From contig CM076267.1 of the NCBI GenBank assembly GCA_038380795.1, positions 38,130,232 to 38,194,231 on the forward strand: a DNA stretch of 64,000 nucleotides. Direction: 5' to 3'. Position 1 is the stretch's first letter; each line of letters starts with the position of its first letter. The stretch is from Pyrocephalus nanus. Taxonomy: Eukaryota > Chordata > Aves > Passeriformes > Tyrannidae. Shown here piece after piece: positions 47,597 through 57,279 of this stretch. The position numbers and the translations under genes are program-made. The notes beneath the pieces were generated by a model. It did not search any database. It saw only the letters and a program-made list of their open reading frames with translations, and was not told the DNA's origin.

Positions 47597-48749
47597 TGTC
47601 ATGGTTTTAGCTAGCTCTGGTAGCCAGGTGAAGGATTTTCTCCCTTCCCCCCCTGGATGTCAAGATAAGCACTTCAGATTACCAAAGACCTAGCCCCCAT
47701 GGCTGATGGTGGGACATTAGTCTCCTAGGAGACAAGGCAGATAAGGACTTGCACTTTACATTTTTCTCTTGTCTCCTGGGCAACTGAGGGGGAGGAGTTC
47801 GGGGGGGGGGGGGTACTGTGTGGCTGGCACACAGGCTGGGAGGAGAGTCTGGTGTGTGCCACGGGGAGTTTGGGACCTGCTGCAAGCTGCAGACACTGCC
47901 TGGCTCTTTTCTTTCCTGTCAGAGGGCAGTTTGCTGCTGCTCTCTGCTCAGCTGTTGCTGGCTGCAGGCCCTGCTTAAAGCGAATCCTAACCAGCTGAAG
48001 TTTGTGAGTTTTCTTCCATTGGGAGAACGTTCTGTTTTACTGCTGGTTTGTTTTTTGTTTTTTTTCCTTCCCCATTCCCCCTCCCCCTTCCCCTCTCTCC
48101 TTTCCCAGTGTGGGAAGGGAAGGGGAACTGAGTTGTTCTTTTTGGATTTTGGTTTGTTTTTTTTTTTCCTTTCCCTCTAACATACGGGAGGGTATTGTTT
48201 TTCCCTATCCCACGTGGCAGTGACCAGGGATCCCACAGCGCCTCCTGGTGACAGGCACTGGACATTACAAGTTCTGTTCCTCCAGTGATCCAAGAGCGCT
48301 ACCTGGTGGATACTGTAGGACACTACAAGGTCTACATCTCCGGTGATCCAACAGCGCCACCCGGTGAATGGTACAGGACAGCACAAGTTCTGCATCTCCA
48401 GTGACCCGATGGCGCCCCCTGCTGACTGTGGTTAGAACTTCACCAAAGGGTGCAAAAAATTGAACTGTTTTACTCTTCCTTTTGCCAGTTTATCAGTTTG
48501 TTTATGAAGGGGTTATTTGTGGGTATAGGAGTGTTGTTTGGTTGTTTTACTTGGTTTTTTTTCATGTTTCTGTTAATATACATATACCTTTTAATAAAGG
48601 GCTGTTATTTTTTTCACTTTTCCATAATTTGTTTTCCTTCAATGGGAGCCTCTTAATTTCGGATTTATAATTGCTTAGAAAGAGAAGTTTGGGTCTTTTC
48701 TCCTAACCCATGCTCAGCAAAAGACCCTTGTCTCATTTAAACTGGGACA
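47597..48749 (+). mobile_element. Solo LTR, family B, copy 2 (1153 bp)
   Basis: Starts TGTCATGGTTTTAGC and ends TTTAAACTGGGACA like the provirus LTRs, and is flanked by the perfect 5-bp duplication CCATG (47592-47596 and 48750-48754). It is clearly diverged from the provirus LTRs in its 5' half, so it belongs to an older or sister subfamily. The CTCF-like array and AATAAA (48593-48598) are kept. No internal region is attached. Confidence 0.92.
48237..48425 (-). promoter_or_regulatory. Array of four CTCF-like motifs in solo LTR B copy 2
   Basis: Cores at 48237-48251, 48295-48309, 48353-48367 and 48411-48425, a regular 58-bp spacing. Minus-strand readings are TCACCAGGAGGCGCT, CCACCAGGTAGCGCT, TCACCGGGTGGCGCT and TCAGCAGGGGGCGCC, with 12, 13, 12 and 13 of 14 matches to the CTCF core. 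The last core is unchanged from the provirus despite divergence elsewhere. Confidence 0.62.
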
Positions 48750-48830
48750 CCATGCAATCCAATTGCATAAAAGTGTGACCTAGTTTGACATAAATCAGTC
48801 TGACTCTTTTGCTACAGTGAAATTTAAAGT

Positions 48831-49240
48831 CATGAAGGTGATCAGGGAGCTGGAGCACCTCCTGCATGAAGATGGGCTGAGAGAGCTGAGGTTGTTCAGC
48901 CTGGAGAACAGAAGGCTCTGTGGAGACCCTAGAGCAGCCCACCAGTACTTAAAGGGAGCCTACAGGGAAGATAGGGGACAGCCTACAGGACAAGGGGGAA
49001 CAGCCTTAAGCTGAAAGAGGGTAGATTTAAACTACATGTTAAGAGGACATTCTGCACTGTGAGGTCCTGGCACAGGTTACCCAGAGAAGCTGTGGCTGCC
49101 CCATCCCTGGAAGTGTTCAAGGCCAAGTTGGATGGGGCTTGGAACAGCCTGGTCCAGTGCAAGATGTCCCTGCCCATGGCAGGGGAGTGGGAATGAGGTG
49201 ATCTTTGAGGTCTCCTCCAACCCAAACTGTTCTATGACAG
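48831..49240 (+). repeat. CR1 LINE 3' fragment (~410 bp)
   Basis: Runs from AAGGTGATCAGGGAGCTGGA through GAGAGCTGAGGTTGTTCAGC and CTGGCACAGGTTACCCAGAG to TCCAACCCAAACTGTTCTATG, the classic 3' part of avian CR1. The element is heavily 5'-truncated and its frames are broken. It lies only ~80 bp beyond solo LTR B. Confidence 0.93.
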
Positions 49241-50433
49241 GTTGGAAACCTGGCCCAGTAGCATGTTTTACCAAGCCAACTCTGAACAGGCATCTACGTT
49301 CCAAATACACCCCAAGAAGTCAAATGCCAAAACTCCTCATTTGGCCCGTTCTGGGTATCCTGTTTGTCTCTGGCAGCATACTACGTTTTTGAACTTCCTT
49401 ATATATTTAGAGTGGAAAAAGAAAACATATGAATGAAAACAAGACAAGTAACTACAACCAGATTTGAGCCATCAGCACTGAAGTTGAAGCTCTATCTAAA
49501 TTCTTGTTGTTTTTCATGTTATGAAAGAACTAGTGATCTCATTTGTCAAATTCTCGTTGCAAACAGCTCAGACAGGATATTTCATTCACTACTTTCTCTT
49601 TCAATGTCCCCTGAAGCTGCTTACAAAAATTGAGGTAAGTTATTATTCCTTCTGTGTGCTATTTATAGATCAGAATCTGGAGTTAAGATCTTATAGTCTA
49701 AAAAAAAAAAAAAAAAAACCAAAAAAAAAAACCTCAAAAACCCAAGATCACAGCTCTGTCAACAGCAGGTTTCAAAAGATCTTAGAACCAACTCCGTATC
49801 AGTCCTGAGAAACCAGTTTTAATCTTGTGTCTCCATAAAGAAGCCAGGAGCCTCGAGGAGGGTTGTGCCTCTCCCCTGGGAGCTTCATTGAAGCAGAACC
49901 TCCTACCTTTGGCACTCACCTGAACTGCACTGCCCACGCCCAGTCACTGAGGCCAACCCAAACACTTCTCAGGACTCCAGAACAACCTGCCTTTTCTCCC
50001 TCCTGACAGCGTGATGCATATTTCCTGCAGGGGACGCTGCATTTCACAGCTGAAATGGGTGTCAGAGTCTAAAGGTCCTCTACCTCCAAACGGTAGATAT
50101 TCCCACTCTCTCCCAGCTTCCTCCTTTTGTTTCCAGCCATCACAGCCCTTTCTTTTGCACCTCCTGTCCTTCTCACTCAACTCACTCATGCTCAGTAAAG
50201 GCAATCAACAAACCTGTTCACATAAAAGGGAAGTGATCTCATACCCCCAGGTGGGTGTGTGAGGGAAGGAAGGAATAGGGACTCTGTCTCCTCTTTTGGT
50301 GACAGCAACTTCACTTCCAGTTTAGGTGTTTCACAGTGTGTTTTAGTTCTCCCTTTACCTCTAGTTAACTCCTGATTCTCAACCTTTCAAGTCCTCATCT
50401 GCCACTATAAAAATCTTTGGAAAAAAAACAGCG
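49241..50433. other. Non-coding sequence, no gene seen
   Basis: Contains an A-rich tract at about 49700-49733. Otherwise unique sequence without recognisable coding content. Confidence 0.55.
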
Positions 50434-50463
50434 AAAAACAAACAAACAAACAAACAAACAAAA
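50434..50463. repeat. (AAAC)n microsatellite
   Basis: About six AAAC units in a row following an A-rich run. Confidence 0.93.
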
Positions 50464-52563
50464 TCTGTGTTTTAAATATAATTGCCTCTGAAGACGAGCA
50501 GGAAACATGCCTTTCTCACCTTCCTTTTTCCTCTAGCACAGTAACTATCCCGGAGGGCTTTCTTTTCTCTTATTGTTTTCAGAAATATCAGGCAACTCTC
50601 ATCTACCTCTTCTGCATATCCCCTGATTAAAAGACAACTATGATCAGCAATAAAAAGCCTAAGTCATACTCCTCTCATCAACCCTCCTGCTGCCCCACCA
50701 ACACATAGATGCTGTATATAGATATCAGCTGCTCAGTCAAGAAACCTCTATCAGAGATAGAGAGCAAATTGCTCTTGAAACACGCCGCAACCACCGTGTA
50801 TTTATTTAAAAAAGCATATCCAGTAAGACATAAAAATGATGTGCCATTTTTTCGAAGTTCACAAGGGCTCATGATGTTATTCACGGCACGTATTAAAGGG
50901 GCACACATAAAGACAAGATGTTTTGGAGCTGAAATCTCATTATTTCGGTTAGGGAACAACCAAAGGGGCTGCAAGAAAAACAGGCCACATTTCCAGGATA
51001 GGCTACTTGACAGTGAATCCCCTGCAAAGTTATATATTCTCCTAAGCAATTACACAACAAAACAGATATTGCTCAATACAAAACTATTTTGCCAAATTTA
51101 AATAATGAATTTATTAATTTGGTTACAGTGTGGAATGATTTTACTTCTATCTAATGTGCTAATCTCAGACTGAAATTTGAACCTCTTCTGAAATAAATTT
51201 ACTGACCACAGTCATTCCTTTTAGTGGTAAAGCATTACAGCATAGAAGTACAAGAACGGATAAAACTGAAGCAGTCTTATTAATTATCATGGCAATATCT
51301 TAAAGCACACATAAAATTCTGCTCTCCAACCAGAACACAGATATTTCCCTTGAATAAAATTACTAATACTGTTGGTGAATAAGTAATTGTCTCCAGTGCT
51401 CATGGAGTCTTTCTTTGAAAAGCCTTGGAAAGGTCACTGGCACAAAAAGAAAGCCAAATCTGAGAAATGTACAAAAAATTTAGCCTGACAACAGAAATTA
51501 AAAAATCATCTCTTTTTTATTAATTTTTTTTTTATAGTGTGAAAAAGATGGGAAAAGACAAAGTAACAACCACTATGGAACAATTATCCTTTGAAAACCA
51601 GAATTTATCAGAATTCTGCTGAGATAATATGTCGCTACCCAATCATTTCATCTTCAGTAACCATAAAGAACAAGAGAAAGTTTTGGAAGCAGTGACTTTC
51701 ACAGGCTAATCTGCAGGGAATGGGAGTTCCATGGCCTGTCCTGGGAGCTACTAGTGCCAAAGGAAAGATAAATCCCGAGCCTTAAACACATTACCTTGTC
51801 AATATTCTATGAATAGTTTTACTTTCAGTCTTGGAAAATAATACATGCATTGCTCTATTCTAATGATTAACCATATCCAACTCACAGCTCTCTTAAATGC
51901 ACTTACCATTCACATGTAGTCCATCATCAGGACTAGGTAGGTGATAAAACTTTCCCTTCTGTTGTATCTGATGTTACAACTGAAATTTTTGTTCATTCAA
52001 TCATTTCCCATTAACTGAGGTCAGGCTGATGTAGCATTGTGTTTATGGACACAGAAGTAAGCTTATGTACCAAAAGTGCTCCCAAATGCCTATTCAAAAC
52101 TGTTGAAATGTTCGAGTTACTGTTTATTTTTCCCTTTTTATTTATTTATGGTATCAACACCTAGACAGAAAGATGTTTTCATACTCAAAGCAGAAGCATT
52201 TTTTTTCTTATCTTCAAGGAATTTATTTAGCCGTTTGCACACACAGCAAACAGATGCTGCTACCCTAATTTATTCATAACGCACTGTGATGGTATCTAGA
52301 GAAGCACAGAGCAAACTTGTTGGACCTTTACCACCACTTATCTCTGCTGCAATACAGACGCTCCAGTTTGCAATACCCGAGGAGTCCTTTGTGCTGCTGG
52401 CAGCTACTCTTTACAGCCACTGATGAAAACATCCCTTCCCTCCTCCTCCTCCTGCCTTACAGAAGCTGACAGCCTTCATGATGTAATAGTTAATAAAAAC
52501 AAAGGTGAATAATTTGCTAATCAAATTAAATTTGTAATGTTAGTGATTAGTTTGAATTACAGG
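50464..52563. other. Non-coding sequence; complex stretch at 50.68-51.10 kb
   Basis: Mostly AT-rich. The stretch 50678-51101 is open on both strands for over 120 codons in spite of its AT content and is free of simple repeats. I see no domain in either reading. It may be a conserved non-coding element or a chance event. Confidence 0.45.
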
Positions 52564-52871
52564 TGTCAAGCCACAATGTTGTGTTACTATGGCAAGCTGT
52601 ATCTTCTTGTGTTGAACAAGTTCTGAATGTAAGTTTGGGGGTGCCTGTAAAATGTGGGTGGGGGAAAGTCGTCCAGAGAAACGGGGGAGAGAAGTCTGCC
52701 GTCTTCCCGCCCTCATCTGGGCACATATAAAAGACTGATGCACGTTTTTGGCGTGCAGACCGTTGGTGGAACAGGAGTTTCCCCCGGTCTCCCAGCGCGC
52801 TGATTTGCTTTTTTGCTTTTAATAAATTTCTACTATATTTTAAAAATATATCTGGTCTTTTGACTAAAACA
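52564..52871 (+). mobile_element. LTR-like segment, boundaries uncertain
   Basis: Has the order of a short retroviral LTR: possible TG start (TGTCAAGCCACAATG), TATAAAA at 52726-52732, AATAAA at 52821-52826, i.e. 95 bp from TATA to poly(A) signal, and a possible CA end (TTTTGACTAAAACA). CpGs cluster between TATA and AATAAA. I could not find a matching target duplication for these ends, so the borders may be wrong or the flanks eroded. It is unlike families A and B. Confidence 0.5.
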
Positions 52872-53979
52872 GTGAGGTACAAAGCAGAACAAAAACGTTG
52901 TTTCTGCAATCATTTCTCTAATAACTTATTCCCAAACCCCACACAACTCTGTTCTCTCTCCTATCAGGGTGTAGCAGACACTACATCTCCAAATTATTTA
53001 AAAATTTGATTGGCTACAATTCTAAGCAGCTGAGTCACTGAACACAGCTAACAAAGGCACTGTAAGTTGCCCCCAGCCTTTCCAGTGTTTCAGAAAGCCC
53101 CATTTCCATGCAAACCTGACCTGAAAATGAGCACAGCACATGCAGTTCCTGCAGTTTCCACCGTCTGTCCCAGACCTCCTTCACTTGGCACAGGTTGAGT
53201 AATGACCAGCACCGCTCTTCTGGAAAGCATCTGTAGGGTAGTGACAAAGACAGTAAATAAAGACTCAGTTATGCAAGTAAACTGCTGGGTTTCTTACACA
53301 TTTAGTAAAAGATTGTTGGTGATGTTGGTAAATCCCTTCCCTTTCCGGCCCTGCTCCTTCCACAGGGCTGCATTAACCTGGAAAGGAGACTTCTGACCTT
53401 GGAGCTGCCTGCATTTCTAACTTAGACTAACCAAAACAAACCAAACCCAGCTCACCGGTAATTACCGGGATCCCCCCGGACCGGGAGAGGATCTCCAGGG
53501 TTTAACACGACCCACCCGGCTGCCCTTCTTTCCAGCAGAAGAGGGGGCCAACAAGCAGCCAAGGATGGCTGCAGCTCAGCAGCCAGAACCTCCCTGCAGG
53601 CAGAAGCGGTGCCTTACCTGTAGTCTGAAATGCTCCTCGAATCACACGACCAAGTGTTGGAATATACAAAAAAAAAAACAAAACAAAGGCAAGGCAGAGG
53701 ACCGTTCCTCGCAGGATTGAGGGTCACTCTGCAAACTATCAAGGTTCCAAACGACAGAATGAGACTGTTTTAACACCTCTGAAGAAGAGTTTTTACTCAA
53801 CAGAGGAGAACAAAGACTACACCGGCAGTCACCCTGTGCAAGATGAGGCTCAGTTTGACTCGCCCTGATGTTATTGCTTTCACCTGAGTTCCCTGGGTTG
53901 CCAGGAGCCCTAATTAGTTCACCTGACACAACTATCCACACAGCAATCAGCACAGCCTGTGATCCCAGCCGTGCCACAG
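52872..53979. other. Non-coding sequence, GC-richer toward 53.4-53.7 kb
   Basis: No gene is supported. Around 53440-53620 CpG and G+C rise, with a perfect palindrome at 53455-53468. The minus-strand frame at 53642-53977 begins with GTG and not ATG and is not called. Confidence 0.45.
53455..53468. promoter_or_regulatory. 14-bp perfect palindrome CCGGTAATTACCGG
   Basis: A perfect inverted repeat with a TAATTA centre, the core recognised by many homeodomain dimers, followed within ten bases by CCCGGACCGGG. It is a possible regulatory site in a locally CpG-richer patch; function is not shown. Confidence 0.35.
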
Positions 53980-54912
53980 TGTCATAGTTCTGATTTCAGC
54001 AAGGAATTTTTCTTTCCCTTCCCCCCTGCGTGTGTGCTCTGTGGATGAGCCATCAGGTGAACAAAACAATTGGCCTGGTCACTAATGGACAAAAGAGTAG
54101 TCTTCTAGCCCCCTTCCCCTGGGGGGGGCTACTGGGGTGTGTGACTGGAAGGGGGTGGAGACTGAGGGGGGAGCTCACTCTCTCTGCCCGGGAGCAGAGC
54201 CTGCTGCGGGCTGCGGACACTGCCGGGTTTCTTTGTCTCTTTCCTGTCGGAGGGGAGGTTTTTTTTTTCTGCTCCTCTTGGCTCAGCTGTTGCTGGCTGC
54301 AGGCCCTGCTTACAACGGACCTTAATCAGCTGAAGTTCGTGAGTTTTCTTCCACTGGGAGAACTTTCTGTTTTATTGTTGTTGTTTTTTTTTTTTTTCCT
54401 TTCTCCTTTCCCCCCCCCCCCCCACCTGGTGGCAGCCAAGGATCTCACAGCGCCACCTGGTGACTACCATAGGACACTACAAGTTCTGCACCTCCAGTGA
54501 CCCAACAGCGCCACCCGGTGAATGGTACAGGACAGTACAAATTTTGCATCTCCAGTGACCCGATGGCGCCCCCTGCTGACTGTGGTTGGAACTGCACCAA
54601 AGGGTGCTAAAAATTGAACTATTTAAATTTTCCTTCTACTGGTTTATCGGTTTTGTTCTTGAAGGGGATTATTGGTGGGTATAGGAGTATTGCTTGGTTG
54701 TTTTACTTGGTTTTTTTTCCCGTGTTCTTGTTAATACACACATACCTTTTAATAAAGGGCTGTTATTTTTGTTTTCCCTTTTCCATAATTTGTTTTTCCT
54801 TCAATCGGAGCCTCTTAATTTTGGATTTATAATTGCTTAGAAAAAGAAGTTTGGGTCTTTTCCTCCTAATCCATCCTCAGCAGAAGACCCTTGTCCCATT
54901 TAAATTGGGACA
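53980..54912 (+). mobile_element. Solo LTR, family B, copy 3 (933 bp)
   Basis: TGTCATAGTTCTGATTTC...AAATTGGGACA, flanked by the perfect 5-bp duplication CACAG (53975-53979 and 54913-54917). It is about 170 bp shorter than the provirus LTRs. A deletion removes sequence around the poly(T)/C-rich zone and one unit of the array. AATAAA is retained (near 54751-54756). Confidence 0.92.
54449..54579 (-). promoter_or_regulatory. Array of three CTCF-like motifs in solo LTR B copy 3
   Basis: Cores at 54449-54463, 54507-54521 and 54565-54579, again spaced 58 bp. Matches to the CTCF core are 13, 12 and 13 of 14. A partial CCACCTGGTGGCAG remnant just upstream (about 54422-54435) marks the contracted unit. 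Confidence 0.62.
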
Positions 54913-54917
54913 CACAG

Positions 54918-57226
54918 AGACAAGCTTCTTACAAATGCTGCCCAGGTGACACCATTTAGCAGTGGATTACAGCACTCAACTGTCTGATGAATACTGGTGT
55001 TAATTACGCAGGTACTCTGATGATTGGATTTCATACATTTCTTAGAACTCTAATAACATCTCATTATTTGAACAGTTGCAGTCAGTTTGGCTCCACTACA
55101 TAGGTGGTATTCCCACAACGTGTTATGGTTTTTTATGATGTTCAAAGCACATTCTGTCATTACTCCCCGATGCAGGCCAGCTCTGCTCAGAAGCACTTTT
55201 GGTGGAGAAGTGTTCCAGAGGTCATTAGATACCATTCAGTGGAATTAATTTCGTCCAGTTCTTGAATTATATGTTTAAAGTCTCTTTAACACTTATTGTT
55301 TCCCCTGTTTCTGACACTGCCCCCAGGCTTCATTATTTCTCCTGTATATGGAGAAAAAATAATCAAGCCTGCAAAATATTTGAGATAACCTGAGGGAAAC
55401 AATTTCCTCGCTCATTCTCTACTCTTTTCACTCCAATCCTCTTGTCCAATCTGCAAGAAAGATAGTATTCATGATTCTTTGAACCTGAACAAGGGCTTTA
55501 CCTTCCATGTTCACAATCAGTAATATTCTCAGTTTGGCAGGAAACTATGATTTACCTTAGCAAGAAGAGTTTGGGTAAGGTATTGAGGTGTGTCAGTGAG
55601 AAGAGCTGAAGGGTTTGGGTTTGTTCAGCAGAGTCCAGGGGAGTTTGCAGTGAGCAGAATGTTTTGAGCAGGAGGAACTGAGATGGCACTCCTGTGTTTA
55701 GGCAGGAAATGTTAAGCTATTCACAAAAGCATTAGGGTGAGAGCTAGTACATAATTAAAATAAAGAGCTGACAAGCTGATTCACTGCGCAAAAAGGTGTG
55801 AGGAATTAGATGAGAAATCCTATGCATTCTCTGGGTGAAGGGGTAGCATGGAACAGACAGCCCTTGAGGGAAGAGCAGTATGAGTAGGAGCAGAAAACTG
55901 AGGAAAATCTTTACTGTTAAGTGGAAAAAAGATAAAAGTTAGGGTGCAAGGAGACAGGTCTAATCTGGCAAGTGTACAGAGCAGGAGAAAGGATGAAGAT
56001 GTCAGTAGGAAATGCCAAAGAAGCTTTCCTGACTGCTGCTGACAGTTCTGACTCTGGGTGTTAGAGCTGAATCAAGGGCCACACCTCATTGTTTGAGACA
56101 GTTGAGAAAACAGTAATGCAGCATCAAGGGAAGAAAACAATCTTCTCAGGGTTTTCAAGACCACTTGGGAGCAAGAGCTTTGAATCTCACGCACAAAAAC
56201 AATAAATAAAAAAATAAAGAGGAAGTAAGACTTAAGCTCCCAGCTTAGACTTTTTATTATTTTTGTATCTTGACAGCACAAGAAAACATATGAGACTGAG
56301 ACAGAGAGAAAATTCTTAAAATAGAGGTTATTAAGAAAGAGGTTCTCTTTATGCCTTGGTTTTGGCTGCTTTAGTGAGTAGGACAGAAGAAAGACTCTGG
56401 AATGACAGAAGAAATTCCTTCCTATTGTTGCTTCTGGTACCACTATTTCCCACTCCCAGAAAATGTACTCAGAGTTACAGACCTCTGCTCTCTGCCTCTT
56501 TCCTGGTCAGAAGAAAGACTGCTCACTTGGGGACTCTGCAGCTGTTCCCAAGGGTGAAGGAGTGGAAAGCACTGCATAAACAGTAAGATAAATATCTTGA
56601 TGGCAATAATCATACTGCTACAGAAAAAAAAAACAAATAAATAAAATTCAAGCAAGTACTTCTGGCAGTAATGCACTGGTACAATAGATTCCTGATTTAT
56701 TTACCAGACTTGCTATTCTCTTTCAGCTCTAGCAAGAATCAATAAGCCTTCCCTCATGGACTCCATACATATTTTCCTCACTGTGAATACATTCCTAACT
56801 AGTATTTGTTTACAGTCATGTTATAGAGATGTGAGTAAAATATATTATGACATCCTCCATAAAGCCTGTTGGCCACATAAAACAAGCATAACTCTCAGTC
56901 ATGTCACTTCCCATAACTCAGGCTGTGAAAAGCAGGACAAGATTCATCAATTCTTGTTAGTCCCAGTATTAAATACTGTATGAACATATGAATAAACAAA
57001 ACAGAACAGGTTGCTTTTGTTCATGCAAAGGACACATTCAAGCTCTAAGAGCTTTATTAATTTATTTGCTTTGTTTAATCTTACTCAGTGTGTTTCCTGA
57101 TGGAAACCAGTGGCACAACGTAATTACTGTCAGTCTGGCCAAGGGTTTACAGAAAATTACATTACCAACCTGGGTTTACACCTAGTGTAAGACTCCTGTT
57201 TAGCTTCAGGGTAATTTTCCTGTGTG

Positions 57227-57228
<2 letters not shown>
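54918..57228. other. Non-coding AT-rich sequence; possible degraded CR1
   Basis: No gene seen. Around 55597-55640 GAGAAGAGCTGAAGGGTTTG followed by a GTTCAGCAGAG-like segment faintly resembles CR1, but the match is too poor to call. Confidence 0.45.

Positions 57229-57275
<47 letters not shown>
57229..57275. repeat. 47-nt poly(T) tract
   Basis: An uninterrupted run of 47 T residues followed by AAACAGC. It may be the tail of a minus-strand retroposed sequence, but no body is recognised beside it. Assembly length is unreliable for such a run. Confidence 0.9.

Positions 57276-57279
<4 letters not shown>

Noticed and set aside
53642..53977. Minus-strand frame of 111 codons with a hydrophobic N-terminus resembling a signal peptide
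   Set aside because: The first codon is GTG, not ATG, and it abuts the target duplication of the solo LTR. There is no evidence of a start or splicing.
55560..55930. Degraded CR1
   Set aside because: A few CR1-like words occur (GAGCTGAAGGGTTTG, GTTCAGCAGAG), but the order and spacing do not hold, so it was not called.
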